Assembly: GCA_963678675.1 (NCBI GenBank)
Contig: OY783199.1
Location: 12,700,708-12,764,707, forward strand
DNA length: 64,000 nt
Reading direction: 5' to 3'
DNA from: Xiphydria camelus
Lineage: Eukaryota; Arthropoda; Insecta; Hymenoptera; Xiphydriidae
The stretch's first letter is position 1. Each line of letters begins with the position of its first letter. The translations under genes and the position numbers were made by a program. Positions 47,250 to 59,836 of the stretch are shown in pieces. The notes under the pieces are model-generated. The model was given only the letters and a program-made list of their open reading frames with translations, was not told where the DNA came from and did not search any database.

Positions 47250-47571
47250 TAAAATCGGCCCTAAAGGTAAGTCTATACCGGGATACAAAAATGTTGGTAA
47301 CACGATAATCCGGTGTTGTCAACATGTATTTCGCCGACTTGCAACTCGCCGACGGATACTCGGCAATAGCCAGTATCCCGAATGTAGGTACAAACCGGGA
47401 TACAAAATGTTGGCAACATGTTGGCAACACGAGTATCCCGTCGACTAGCGACAATTTAATTGCTACTCGTAAACTGCGGGCGGCATGACATCAAAGAAAG
47501 CTGTTGCCTGTTGCTTGTATCCGAGTTTCCCATTTGAAATGGGAAACATCGCTCTCTCTGGACTAGAATCT

Positions 47572-50500
47572 ACCTACCTACCTATACCTAGCTACCTACC
47601 TACCTACCTACCTACCTACCTACCTACCTACCTACCTACCTACCTACCTACCTACCTACCTACCTACCTACCTACCTACCTACCTACCTACCTACCTACC
47701 TACCTACCTACCTACCTACCTACCTACCTACCTACCTACCTACCTACCTACCTACCTACCTACCTACCTACCTACCTACCTACCTACCTACCTACCTACC
47801 TACCTACCTACCTACCTACCTACCTACCTACCTACCTACCTACCTACCTACCTACCTACCTACCTACCTACCTACCTACCTACCTACCTACCTACCTACC
47901 TACCTACCTACCTACCTACCTACCTACCTACCTACCTACCTACCTACCTACCTACCTACCTACCTACCTACCTACCTACCTACCTACCTACCTACCTACC
48001 TACCTACCTACCTACCTACCTACCTACCTACCTACCTACCTACCTACCTACCTACCTACCTACCTACCTACCTACCTACCTACCTACCTACCTACCTACC
48101 TACCTACCTACCTACCTACCTACCTACCTACCTACCTACCTACCTACCTACCTACCTACCTACCTACCTACCTACCTACCTACCTACCTACCTACCTACC
48201 TACCTACCTACCTACCTACCTACCTACCTACCTACCTACCTACCTACCTACCTACCTACCTACCTACCTACCTACCTACCTACCTACCTACCTACCTACC
48301 TACCTACCTACCTACCTACCTACCTACCTACCTACCTACCTACCTACCTACCTACCTACCTACCTACCTACCTACCTACCTACCTACCTACCTACCTACC
48401 TACCTACCTACCTACCTACCTACCTACCTACCTACCTACCTACCTACCTACCTACCTACCTACCTACCTACCTACCTACCTACCTACCTACCTACCTACC
48501 TACCTACCTACCTACCTACCTACCTACCTACCTACCTACCTACCTACCTACCTACCTACCTACCTACCTACCTACCTACCTACCTACCTACCTACCTACC
48601 TACCTACCTACCTACCTACCTACCTACCTACCTACCTACCTACCTACCTACCTACCTACCTACCTACCTACCTACCTACCTACCTACCTACCTACCTACC
48701 TACCTACCTACCTACCTACCTACCTACCTACCTACCTACCTACCTACCTACCTACCTACCTACCTACCTACCTACCTACCTACCTACCTACCTACCTACC
48801 TACCTACCTACCTACCTACCTACCTACCTACCTACCTACCTACCTACCTACCTACCTACCTACCTACCTACCTACCTACCTACCTACCTACCTACCTACC
48901 TACCTACCTACCTACCTACCTACCTACCTACCTACCTACCTACCTACCTACCTACCTACCTACCTACCTACCTACCTACCTACCTACCTACCTACCTACC
49001 TACCTACCTACCTACCTACCTACCTACCTACCTACCTACCTACCTACCTACCTACCTACCTACCTACCTACCTACCTACCTACCTACCTACCTACCTACC
49101 TACCTACCTACCTACCTACCTACCTACCTACCTACCTACCTACCTACCTACCTACCTACCTACCTACCTACCTACCTACCTACCTACCTACCTACCTACC
49201 TACCTACCTACCTACCTACCTACCTACCTACCTACCTACCTACCTACCTACCTACCTACCTACCTACCTACCTACCTACCTACCTACCTACCTACCTACC
49301 TACCTACCTACCTACCTACCTACCTACCTACCTACCTACCTACCTACCTACCTACCTACCTACCTACCTACCTACCTACCTACCTACCTACCTACCTACC
49401 TACCTACCTACCTACCTACCTACCTACCTACCTACCTACCTACCTACCTACCTACCTACCTACCTACCTACCTACCTACCTACCTACCTACCTACCTACC
49501 TACCTACCTACCTACCTACCTACCTACCTACCTACCTACCTACCTACCTACCTACCTACCTACCTACCTACCTACCTACCTACCTACCTACCTACCTACC
49601 TACCTACCTACCTACCTACCTACCTACCTACCTACCTACCTACCTACCTACCTACCTACCTACCTACCTACCTACCTACCTACCTACCTACCTACCTACC
49701 TACCTACCTACCTACCTACCTACCTACCTACCTACCTACCTACCTACCTACCTACCTACCTACCTACCTACCTACCTACCTACCTACCTACCTACCTACC
49801 TACCTACCTACCTACCTACCTACCTACCTACCTACCTACCTACCTACCTACCTACCTACCTACCTACCTACCTACCTACCTACCTACCTACCTACCTACC
49901 TACCTACCTACCTACCTACCTACCTACCTACCTACCTACCTACCTACCTACCTACCTACCTACCTACCTACCTACCTACCTACCTACCTACCTACCTACC
50001 TACCTACCTACCTACCTACCTACCTACCTACCTACCTACCTACCTACCTACCTACCTACCTACCTACCTACCTACCTACCTACCTACCTACCTACCTACC
50101 TACCTACCTACCTACCTACCTACCTACCTACCTACCTACCTACCTACCTACCTACCTACCTACCTACCTACCTACCTACCTACCTACCTACCTACCTACC
50201 TACCTACCTACCTACCTACCTACCTACCTACCTACCTACCTACCTACCTACCTACCTACCTACCTACCTACCTACCTACCTACCTACCTACCTACCTACC
50301 TACCTACCTACCTACCTACCTACCTACCTACCTACCTACCTACCTACCTACCTACCTACCTACCTACCTACCTACCTACCTACCTACCTACCTACCTACC
50401 TACCTACCTACCTACCTACCTACCTACCTACCTACCTACCTACCTACCTACCTACCTACCTACCTACCTACCTACCTACCTACCTACCTACCTACCTACC

Positions 50501-51552
50501 TACCTACCTACCTACCTACCTACCTACCTACCTACCTACCTACCTACCTACCTACCTACCTACCTACCTACCTACCTACCTACCTACCTACCTACCTACC
50601 TACCTACCTACCTACCTACCTACCTACCTACCTACCTACCTACCTACCTACCTACCTACCTACCTACCTACCTACCTACCTACCTACCTACCTACCTACC
50701 TACCTACCTACCTACCTACCTACCTACCTACCTACCTACCTACCTACCTACCTACCTACCTACCTACCTACCTACCTACCTACCTACCTACCTACCTACC
50801 TACCTACCTACCTACCTACCTACCTACCTACCTACCTACCTACCTACCTACCTACCTACCTACCTACCTACCTACCTACCTACCTACCTACCTACCTACC
50901 TACCTACCTACCTACCTACCTACCTACCTACCTACCTACCTACCTACCTACCTACCTACCTACCTACCTACCTACCTACCTACCTACCTACCTACCTACC
51001 TACCTACCTACCTACCTACCTACCTACCTACCTACCTACCTACCTACCTACCTACCTACCTACCTACCTACCTACCTACCTACCTACCTACCTACCTACC
51101 TACCTACCTACCTACCTACCTACCTACCTACCTACCTACCTACCTACCTACCTACCTACCTACCTACCTACCTACCTACCTACCTACCTACCTACCTACC
51201 TACCTACCTACCTACCTACCTACCTACCTACCTACCTACCTACCTACCTACCTACCTACCTACCTACCTACCTACCTACCTACCTACCTACCTACCTACC
51301 TACCTACCTACCTACCTACCTACCTACCTACCTACCTACCTACCTACCTACCTACCTACCTACCTACCTACCTACCTACCTACCTACCTACCTACCTACC
51401 TACCTACCTACCTACCTACCTACCTACCTACCTACCTACCTACCTACCTACCTACCTACCTACCTACCTACCTACCTACCTACCTACCTACCTACCTACC
51501 TACCTACCTACCTACCTACCTACCTACCTACCTACCTATCTACCTACCTACA
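47572..51552. repeat. Nearly 4-kb CCTA tetranucleotide array
   Basis: Uninterrupted from about 47592 to 51538, close to 990 copies of CCTA with no substitution in the given sequence. Only the edges show variants (CCTATACCTAG on the left, TATCTACCTACCTACATA on the right). A 1,375-codon YLPT frame crosses it and is an artefact. Confidence 0.98.
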
Positions 51553-52417
51553 TACGATAATGTTCCGTCGCACGAGGGACAGAATTTCAGAAGGTCGATT
51601 GAAACCTTTTAATAGTATCGATCATAAATAACATATATTTCTTGCATAAATTTTTCATTGAATGCCACATTATACGGGCCGCACAGTGTTCACATGGCAG
51701 ATCGGACGGCGTATCGTATTTCTCATTTTACAAAGCAGTACTCTCTCACTACATGTGTATGTTCTTTCTAGATTGAAAAGAAAGGCACGTAATTATTTCT
51801 CTCGGCAGAGGCACTCTCCCGATGCGTGATTTCGCGCATACGGCTGCCAAGTGGCACGTGCGAATATCAAGCCACGTTCAGGCTTCTGTCGGTAAATTTG
51901 AGCCGCGTCAAAGGAGCTTCGAAATATAGCGGTATCTATTACCGCGGGCACTGCAGAAAATGACTCATTCTAACCTGTCCCATATCGCCCGCCTCGCCGG
52001 GGGTATGTTTCGGCGAATCTAGGCTACCTGAAGGGTTAATTGCCGGACGAGTCGTAATGAACCCCTTACCACAATACCCATTGTAATAGATACCGCTATA
52101 CTTTGGATATTAAATCAGCTTTGTAAAGGGGGGAAATGAATTCAATACATGACTGATGCAGTTGATGGCCAATTAGGGAACACTTAATGACAAGTAACTC
52201 CGCCATTAAATTGTCACCATAGCTTGTCCCGTTTTGTAAAAACTGTCGCTGCCTCCACCTTCTTTTTCGCTTCTGGGGGGCTATTATGATGAAAGCAGCA
52301 CTAACACCAGCAGCAATAGACGGTTCCATTTTTTAACATCAATACTCCGTTTCGTTTGAACGCTCAACTGGTTCTGACCGCATGTATCCGGATACAAGTC
52401 GATGTATCTAACAGTAT
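51553..52417. other. Unassigned, with a dispersed repeat fragment
   Basis: 52008-52150 matches 10750-10925 (TTTCGGCGAATCTAG, GGACGAGTCG). The rest has no partner or gene. Confidence 0.5.
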
Positions 52418-52535
52418 GTTGCCAACAGCGACATCGTGTTGGCAACACTCAATGTTGATGTTGCCAACAGCGATGTTGATGTTGCCAACAGCGATGTTGC
52501 CAACAGCCATAAACGTGTTGCCAACATTTTGTATC
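52418..52535. repeat. GTTGCCAACAGCGAT minisatellite
   Basis: About five units of GTTGCCAACAGCGATGTTGA in direct order. They extend the subterminal GTTGGCAACA words of the enclosing element. Confidence 0.8.
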
Positions 52536-52556
52536 CCGGTCTAAACGTACCTTTAG

Positions 52557-52740
52557 ACGTCCAAACCCGAGTCGAAATTTAAATTCTAATTTGAACCTCT
52601 GGATCCTCACTGAGGATCTCGAGGTTGAAAGTTGGTTTTCAAGATCCGGATGTCTGTGCAATGAAATCCTAATTTGAACCTAAACTGCGTGAATAGTTCC
52701 ACTCTTCGCAAGTTTAGGTTCAAATTAGGTTTTCATAACT
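52557..52740. repeat. Dispersed repeat with hairpin
   Basis: CCTAATTTGAACCTAAACT...AGTTTAGGTTCAAATTAGG forms a hairpin at 52667-52728. CCCGAGTCGAAATTTAAATT is inverted at about 57000 (AATTTCGACTCGGGG). Confidence 0.65.
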
Positions 52741-53060
52741 CATCTGGACCTCATGGACCTCGCCTCGAGCTGTGGCGAAAAAAAGTGATGTCGCCATCTG
52801 TCGGTATACGTCCACAGGCCTGCCAACCCGCCTGCCAGTCTCGGTTTTTTTTTTCATACCCTACCGGGACTCGAACCTGCGGTCTTCGATGAGCTGCTTC
52901 GAATCTGGGAATGCTTCACACTGTACCAATTGAGCTACCGACTCTTCAAGTGGTGTTGGTCGACTCCAGTTATATATAGAAACCGGACATGACAGTGACT
53001 GCTCTCGAAGGTTCTTCTCATTAAATTTTATAAAATAATTTGATACTTTCTTTTTCAAAA
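52741..53060 (-). repeat. tRNA-derived SINE-like block, copy 3
   Basis: On the minus strand: leader GAGAACCTTCGAGAGCAGTC, box A (TAGCTCAATTGG) and box B (GGTTCGAGTCC), then GGTAGGGTATGAAAAAAA. It matches copies 1 and 2 but has no SWIM fragment next to it, so the block can move or be copied alone. Stems do not pair as a true tRNA. Confidence 0.7.
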
Positions 53061-53194
53061 CAGTAACGATTATGATAATTAATCATTCATTATTTATGGA
53101 ATAATTCGGTACAATTTGTACTGTTTGAAACATCATTATTATATCAATTTTGTTATTTTTTAATTTAAAAGTTTTATGAAGAAACAGTGCACTC

Positions 53195-53296
53195 ACGATT
53201 TTACGAAGTGTTTGCACGTCGTTAACACGTTCCGTGCCCGCGTGGGGATTTTACGAAGTGTTTGCACGTCGTTAACACGTTCCGTGCCCGCGTGGG
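53195..53296. repeat. Perfect 50-bp tandem duplication
   Basis: ATTTTACGAAGTGTTTGCAC through TTCCGTGCCCGCGTGGGG occurs twice with no change. Each copy includes TTAACACG, so it spans the end of the TTAA element to the right. Confidence 0.95.
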
Positions 53297-53705
53297 GCGT
53301 ATACGACCCCCGCTGAACTTTCCGTTCAGACCACTTGGAAGTCTCATTGAAAAGCGAAGAATTCTTTAAAAATTTATTGTAGAGTTAAATATAGGCATTT
53401 TACATCATGTATACCGCGTTAATAATAAATTTAATGTTTTATTGTTATTAATAATAATAACAATAAAAAATTAATTTATTGCTTTGTTCTCTAATGTAAA
53501 TAATAACAATAAAAAATTAATTTATTGCTTTGTTCTCTAATGTATATTAAAATGTATACCCTCTTTTCTTGCTAATAATGGCTTTGTACTATTGAAAAAT
53601 TGTAAGGCGTACGTCAAAAACGAGTTTATTTAATCATAAAAGTGTGGGTCGTATACGCCCCACGCGCGGCCTGAACGGAAAGTCTTCAAAAATCGGTGCG
53701 GCACA
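53276..53705. mobile_element. TTAA-type element with GGGGCGTATACGACCCC hairpin
   Basis: After TTAA (53272-53275) the end reads CACGTTCCGTGCCCGCG, then the hairpin GGGGCGTATACGACCCC. The inverted partner GGGTCGTATACGCCCCACGC is near 53645, with CTGAACGGAAAG beyond. The outer right end is not certain. Inside, a 47-bp unit (CAATAAAAAATTAATTTATT) is duplicated at 53450-53545. Confidence 0.6.
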
Positions 53706-54012
53706 AGCACCGTGACTACACTGAGTTTAAACACTGGGTCTTCCCGCCGTGAACCACTATACTGAGAAAAAAATTCTTTGGATCAAAGACATTTTATTCG
53801 GGTTGAAAGAAATATTGCTTTGTATAGCTCCGAAACTATATTTTTTTAGTCCAAAGAAATCTTTCATCGAAAGCAAATATTTCAATGGAAGATATATTTC
53901 TTTCGTCCGACAGAAACAGTTGTACAAATGAAGGAGCATTTATTTATTTTGAATCCTTGTACCTTCGATTCGAACTGTGTTGTTATTTGGTAAAAGCAGT
54001 GCGTTTTTGAAG

Positions 54013-54276
54013 CAAAGAAATATGTCTTCGGCGTAACAGAATATTTCTTACTAACTGAGATATCTATATTTGCCTCGAAAAAAGTTGTATTCAAGACAAT
54101 TATTCGCGTCTTTCGCGGCAAGAAATAGGTCACCTAGTCAAAGAAATATATGTCTTCGGCGTAACAGAATATTTCTTACTAACTGAGATATCTATATTTA
54201 CCTCGAAAAAAGTTGTATTCAAGACAATTATTCGCGTCTTTCGCGGCAAGAAATAGGTCATCTAGTCAAAGACATA
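54013..54276. repeat. 128-bp tandem duplication
   Basis: Two almost identical units beginning AAAGAAATATGTCTTCGGCG, 128 bp apart, differing at only a few bases. Confidence 0.93.
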
Positions 54277-54634
54277 ATAATTTAAAGTAAAGAAATATTT
54301 CTTCTAGTTGAAGATATAATATTCCTTTGGTCCAAGTAAAATTGTCTCTGATCAGATGAACGCCGTATTTTGAAGAGAGAGCTAGATATTTGACTGGAGG
54401 TAAAACGCAACTGATCCATGCATGCGCAGATTATTAAATGCGCCGCTTGCCAATGGTTTGTGACTGCTCTGCGAAAGAGGCTAATATTTACAAGAGACTA
54501 ATGGGCCGGTCCTGGAGGTACTGTAGTACCAGGACAACCAGCGGTAAGGCTGGAACGAGTTCGCGACACCTCACCCACCTCCAAAAACCAGTTGATCAAA
54601 TCCCCAATTGATCCATGAAGCGACAACCATTACA

Positions 54635-55027
54635 TTTTTTTTTTTTGGAGAACGGGCGAGGAGGGGAATCTTCGACAAGACACCCAAAATGTTAGTAGGG
54701 TAGTGTCGGATTTCTACCGACTAAACCCCTCCTCGTAGTTACCAACCTCGGGGGTTATAAACCAAGTAGAAGAAGAAGAAGAAGGGGGGGTAAGACGATA
54801 AAGCAAAAGGCCCTGCAGCTAGCAGGGGCCGATGGCGCGGATGGCGCGAGTGCAAAGTTAGGCGTTAATTAATAAGTATGCAGGGTCTGCGGACTTTGTC
54901 CGTGGGTCTGCTGGCGTAATTGCTGAGCGCTTTGATAGAGGGGTTGTCGTGGGTCTTGACGGAGTTGCGAAGGTTGCCTGCGTATTTTATTGAGGCTGTG
55001 TCGAGAGACGGGAGACCGGTTTCTTGG
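54635..55027 (-). mobile_element. 5'-truncated LINE with poly(A) and 16-bp TSD
   Basis: AGCGACAACCATTACA is duplicated at 54619-54634 and 55028-55043. The poly-T at 54635-54646 is a poly(A) tail on the minus strand. The minus strand opens with SIKYAGNLRNSVKTHDNP and NYASRPTDKVRRP then a stop, which looks like the very C-terminus of a LINE reverse transcriptase (Jockey-like by feel). A 3' UTR of about 220 bp follows. Duplication length and tail are standard target-primed reverse transcription. Confidence 0.85.
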
Positions 55028-55043
55028 AGCGACAACCATTACA

Positions 55044-55402
55044 CTTTTTAACGTTGCTCTTATAAATACTAAAACATAAATTTGCATCCGAGAATATTCG
55101 CCACATAGCGGGCAAACGAGATATTAGCACAGCGATTTTATCTTTACCGACAGCGACCGATTTTACCCTCGGTGACGCGGGGTGTCCTAGTCCCCCTGAC
55201 TTGCAATTATTCTGGGTCCTTTATACCTATTTTTAGCTTAGATTTAATTTCTAGTCATTCCCTCAGTCAAGCCTCTTACACTCGCTGAAGGAATTTTATA
55301 AGTATTGATCATAGAGTTCGAGTTTTCACGTTTTGATCTCACGCTCTGCCGGTAGCGATCAGTAGTTAGGTTCGTGTTCACTTTCCCTCAATGTTACGTG
55401 TT
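55044..55402. other. Unassigned stretch inside the CACTGAG-type element
   Basis: Not built of AAAGAAAT words, unlike its surroundings; it may be a further insertion whose ends I cannot define. Together with 54480-54618 it interrupts the word pattern. Confidence 0.4.
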
Positions 55403-56270
55403 AATTCATGTGTTGATTTAAAGAAACAATTTGTTTCAAAGAAATACGTAATTCACAAAGACTATACTATACTTCTTTCAGTTGAAGAAAAACTGCGTTA
55501 GCATTAAAGACGTTAGAGTTATTGACGGAAAGACGTTTCTTGTTGATTTGAAAGAATATTTCTTTCGGGGAAAAACAAATATTCAATGAAGTCATTTTTT
55601 TCAAGTGAAAAATGCAGTCTTTTCAGATAAATAGTAAAATCATTGACTCGAAAGACGCGTTCTTCAAGTGGAATGAAGCAAATTATTCCAACGATTATTC
55701 TGCGTTCTTTGGTTATAACAATTCATGTGTTGATTTAAAGAAACAATTTGTTTCAAAGAAATACGTAATTCACAAAGACTATACTATACTTCTTTCAGTT
55801 GAAGAAAAACTGCGTTAGCATTAAAGACGTTAGAGTTATTGACGGAAAGACGTTTCTTGTTGATTTGAAAGAATATTTCTTTCGGGGAAAAACAAATATT
55901 CAATGAAGTCATTTTTTTTCAAGTGAAAAATGCAGTCTTTTCAGATAAATAGTAAAATCATTGACTCGAAAGACGCGTTCTTCAAGTGGAATGAAGCAAA
56001 TTATTCCAACGATTATTCTGCGTTCTTTGGTTATAACAATTCATGTGTTGATTTAAAGAAACAATTTGTTTCAAAGAAATACGTAATTCACAATGACTAT
56101 ACTATACTTCTTTCAGTTAAAGAAAAACTGCGTTAGCATTAAAGACGTTAGCGTTATTGACGGAAAGACGTTTCTTGTTGATTTGAAAGAATATTTCTTT
56201 CGGGGAAAGACAAATATTCAATGAAGTCATTTCTTTCAAGTGAAAAATGCAGTTCTTTCAGATAAATACT
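55403..56270. repeat. 318-bp tandem repeat, about 2.7 units
   Basis: AATTCATGTGTTGATTTAAA recurs at 55403, 55720 and 56038 (steps of 317 and 318 bp). Units differ by a handful of bases. Each holds the same meaningless 68-codon frame starting MQSFQINSKI. Confidence 0.95.
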
Positions 56271-56366
56271 AATATCACTGATTTAAAGACGCGTTCTTTA
56301 AGTGGAAGAATTGAAAACCAAATAATTCGATTTCTTTGATCCAAAGAATTTTTTTTCTTTGTGTAA

Positions 56367-56493
56367 GGGCCGGTTTTACCAACAGGTATGAACGCGGTAT
56401 AGCGCTATACTGAGAATAACCATAGGGCTTAATTGCTGGTTATTCTCAGTATAGCACTATACCGCGTTTATACCGTGTTCGTAAAACCGGCCC
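56367..56493. mobile_element. Harbinger-like palindromic MITE with TAA duplication
   Basis: GGGCCGGTTTTACCAACAGG and CGTAAAACCGGCCC form the ends; TAA at 56364-56366 and 56494-56496. Arms include GCTATACTGAGAATAACC. Same ends as 59322-59476. Confidence 0.92.
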
Positions 56494-56509
56494 TAAGTAT
56501 GTTTACTGT

Positions 56510-56635
56510 GTAGCCACGATGCTCTTAGTTTGTGTCACATCACACGAACACGCTACGGTGATACCACATTGATGCCACTACGTGTCAGCACTGCGTGCTT
56601 CTAGCGTGCAAATGCACGCTTTGCTCTATCGGGGT
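56510..56635. repeat. Diverged right end of the CCCCGATAGCC family
   Basis: GTGATACCACATTGATGCCA and a CTCTATCGGGG end resemble the right end at 35740-35862. Only a fragment. Confidence 0.45.
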
Positions 56636-57269
56636 TATAAAAGTGAATATAAATTAAAAGCAAAGAAAGAGAGAGATAATAGTTCACTTTGATATTCCAT
56701 AACTGTGTACTAATATAAAGTAGGTATAAACTATTCTCTGTAATACTACCAGTAATATTCAGCCGTTAAAATTCTACAAATCTGATAATAAGTTTGTGAT
56801 AATATAGCAAATTTTGGAATTTTTAAAACTGATTATTTATCAATTTTAATGACTTTTTATCGGAACGTCTGTTTTGTAGAATAATGAGACTGGAAATAGA
56901 GTTTCAATTTTGTTTGAGGTCCAACAGGTTTGCGGCCGAAATTAGGCAAACCGGTACTTCAGGTTTTCCAGGTTCAGATTAGAGTTTGAATTTCGACTCG
57001 GGGAGTTTCAATTTTGTCTGGGGTCCAGCAGGTCGAAATTAGAGTTGGAAGTTACTTAAATTTTAATTAAAACCTGTTCGTGATAATCTGAGCACGATGA
57101 TCACGAAATTAGAGTTCCACCTACAGCGGCAAACCAATAGGTACTTAAAAGAAATGAGGTTTTCCAGATTCAGATTAGAGTTTAAATTTCGACTCTCTCT
57201 GGAAGACGTCATTCTAAAGTCTTGCTAGGACGTGAAATGGACGTAATGGGGACATATTCTTAATTTTCT
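56636..57269. other. Unassigned plus a dispersed repeat
   Basis: 56920-57190 contains TTAGAGTTTGAATTTCGACT twice in diverged form and matches the complement of 52565-52610. No gene. Confidence 0.5.
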
Positions 57270-57478
57270 ACTGCGTGTTTTCCTTGAGACTGCTCATAGG
57301 ACGATTTGCAATAAAGGGGTATGCTACATGATTGGCTGCTTACCGGAAAGTCTCAATCGACGGAACCAATCACACATTAGCCTGCGATATAATACAGCCA
57401 ATAATATGTATATATATATAGTCTATACTCTTTACTGCAAATCGTCTTGTGAGCAGTCTCAAGAAAACCACCCTGTAT
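57270..57478. mobile_element. Palindromic MITE
   Basis: CCTTGAGACTGCTCATAGGA and GATTTGCAATAAAG are inverted as CTTTACTGCAAATCG and CTCAAGAAAACC near 57430-57472. Non-coding, with a (TA)n loop. Confidence 0.7.
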
Positions 57479-57932
57479 ACTATAGAAACAGCAAAAGTAA
57501 TACTGCAAATCAATAAATATTGCTTTGCAGTGCTACATTTACGGTTTTCATAGTATTTTTTCACATAAAAGCTCCGAATTTCATAGTACTATAATAAAGT
57601 GAAAAACATTTTAATTATACATATTTATATAAATTCTGCATTTATGATAAAATAACATTTGTATTGCTTACCCACAAATAACAAGAGATAAAATCATACA
57701 TTGCGCTTTCAAATAATTAGTGATTGTTGAATTTGATCCAGGAAGGTAAGAGAGTTGACGTTAACGATTCTACATAATATAATACATAGATACCTGATAC
57801 GATGATGTATGAGTGCGAGCGAGAACTCGATTAACTCTGATCAATGCATAAGAGCTTCTCTGCCTCGAACTCGAACGATAGGTTCGAGAAGGATATAGAA
57901 TTATATGCGACAGAGAAACTTATGCATTTATA

Positions 57933-58838
57933 CAGGGTGACTGGTGCCGAGACGTATTCCTTTGAAAAAGAAGAAGAAGCGTTTATTTTGCTCTAGGGCA
58001 AGCCCTCTAAGAGCACACGAGGAAGTACATTTTAAAGTAAATAACTAGCAATAAGTAAGTCATAGTAACATGAGTAACAATAAGTAAATAATTAAGGTAC
58101 AAAAATAAAGTAAATAACTAAGTAAGTAACTAAAACAGTAACTATAACGGTAAGAATAAAAAATAAGAAATAAACAAATATAAGAATAAACAAATATAAG
58201 AAATAAAAAAATAAAGAAATAATAATGATAACGAGTAAATAAAGTTAATAACTAACAATAAAAACATCAGATAGAAACATCAGCAAAATGACTATCTATA
58301 GGCGGTGCGAAGATGTAAGCGACAGCGGTAAAAATTTAGCTACACGATAAAATTGGCTAGGGAGTGGATAAATGGGAACATCCGCAATAGAATTATCTGT
58401 ACAAGCGCGCTATACATACCATACACACATAATGAAACTTAACATCAGTAATTAGACAATAGGCAGTTTGTCTTTGAAGAGGTGTTAGTAGAGACAATTT
58501 GCAGTCGATTGAACCACATATGCATAATTCACTTGTTGATAGTTTTCGAGATATTTTAATTTTTGTGTTTTCTTAGAAATGGACTACCTTTTACTACTAA
58601 TTTTTTTGTGTAATTTTTTTTGCCTCTACCGTTAATACACATAGTAGTTCATGTTATGTAACAAAATTATGTTAAATAGTTTGATATGACAAAAATACAG
58701 CAGCTAAAACCTAAAACACAAAAATTAAAATATCTCGAAAAGTATCAACAAGTGGATTATGCATATTGTGGTTCAATCGACTGCAAATTGTCTACTAATA
58801 CCTCTTCAAAGTAATACGTCGCGGTACCAGTCACCCTG
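57933..58838. mobile_element. TA element, CAGGGTGACTGGTGCCGAGA ends
   Basis: CAGGGTGACTGGTGCCGAGA pairs with CGCGGTACCAGTCACCCTG; TA at 57931-57932, TGTA on the right. The right half is a palindrome (58480-58800, arms near ATATTTTAATTTTTGTGTTT). The left half (57990-58270) is a low-complexity run of AAGTAAATAAC-type words. Non-coding. Confidence 0.78.
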
Positions 58839-59055
58839 TGTAGTGTTCCTGTTCGCACTCATGCATCTCCTAACTATAATAAATGTATTTATTTTCATTC
58901 CATGAAGATGATCCACAAATGATTAAAATTATAATTAAAAATTGTACTTTGAAATAAATATATCAACGGAACAGATTATAGGGAACAGATAGCTACACGT
59001 AATGTGGAAGGAATAGGGAACAGAAATAGGAGCAACCGCGTCACGTCATATACAC

Positions 59056-59089
59056 GTTATCTATATATATAAAAATGAATGTTTGTCTG

Positions 59090-59120
<31 letters not shown>

Positions 59121-59145
59121 ATGTATGTATGTATGTATGTATGTC
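59056..59145. repeat. TGTC and ATGT microsatellite
   Basis: TATATATAAAAATGAATGTT leads into about seven TGTC units and five ATGT units, a layout known from insect Helitron-like or MITE ends. It precedes the CCTTCCTAAACCGTTCATCC block. Confidence 0.8.
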
Positions 59146-59149
59146 TCTT

Positions 59150-59790
59150 ATGCCTTCCTAAACCGTTCATCCGATTGCGATGAAATTTTGGAAAATGGTT
59201 GGACTCATGCCCGCAATGGTTTCTTAGTAAATCTTATACAGGGTGTTCAAAAAGTCTCGGTACGGCCGATTATCTCAGCGGGAAAACATTTTAGAGAAAA
59301 ATGTTTAATACAAAACTTTAAGGGCCGGTTGTATAAACGTGGTGAACTGTAGTTCAGCTTGAACTGTGGATCCAGCGTCGTTTTGGTATATTTTGTGTCA
59401 CACAAAATATACCAAAACGACGCTCGATCCACAGTTCAAGCCGAACTACGGTTCATCGCGTTTATACAACCGGCCCTAAGGATTTTCCCTTGGCTACCCA
59501 GTGGTCGTATTGGATTTGACCTTGACCGTGACCTTTAAGGTAATATCAAATGCCTTCCTAAACCGTTCATCCGATTGCGATGAAACTTTGGGGAATGGTT
59601 GGACGCATGCCCGCGAAGGTTTCTGAGTTAGTAAATCTTATACAGGGTGTTCAAAAAGTACCGGTACGGATGATTATTATGCCTTCCTAAACCGTTCATA
59701 CGATTGCGATGAAAATTTGGGGAACAGTTGGACGCATATCCGCGAAGGTTGCTGAGTTAGTAAATCTTATACAGGGTGTTCAAAAAGTCG
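59150..59790. repeat. Three direct copies of a 120-bp block
   Basis: CCTTCCTAAACCGTTCATCC through TATACAGGGTGTTCAAAAAG occurs at about 59152, 59551 and 59681. The first is followed by a TIR arm, the second and third run head to tail. Confidence 0.85.
59322..59476. mobile_element. Harbinger-like palindromic MITE with TAA duplication
   Basis: GGGCCGGTTGTATAAACGTG and CGCGTTTATACAACCGGCCC form the ends; TAA at 59319-59321 and 59477-59479. Arms of about 70 bp meet at GTGTCACAC. The empty site exists in the right arm of the host (ACTTTTAGGATTTT). Confidence 0.93.
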
Positions 59791-59836
59791 AACTATACTT
59801 GACCTAAATTTGACCTCCGCTGACAAGATGACGGAT

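Larger units (their letters stand above)
47261..52556. mobile_element. TIR element containing the CCTA array
   Basis: CTAAAGGTAAGTCTATACCG at 47261 pairs with CGGTCTAAACGTACCTTTAG ending at 52556, and inner GGGATACAAAATGTTGGCAA pairs as well. Inside are GTTGCCAACA words, the long CCTA array, and ordinary sequence. Non-coding. Confidence 0.65.
53762..56363. mobile_element. CACTGAG-type element built of AAAGAAAT words
   Basis: CTGAGAAAAAAATTCTTTGG on the left and CCAAAGAATTTTTTTTCTTT with GTG on the right are inverted, next to TA. The interior is crowded with TTTCTTT, AAAGAAATAT and AAAGAC words on both strands, two tandem blocks (54013-54276 and 55403-56270), and a LINE insertion. The repeated 68-codon frames are repeat products. 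No transposase. Confidence 0.7.

Noticed and set aside
47485..51612. 1,375-codon open frame of YLPT repeats
   Set aside because: It is the CCTA array read in one frame; a 4-bp unit cycles through all frames and there is no domain.
55403..56270. CRISPR-like or gene-family array (repeated 68-codon frames)
   Set aside because: Units are 318-bp tandem copies with no spacer structure; the frame has no start context or domain.
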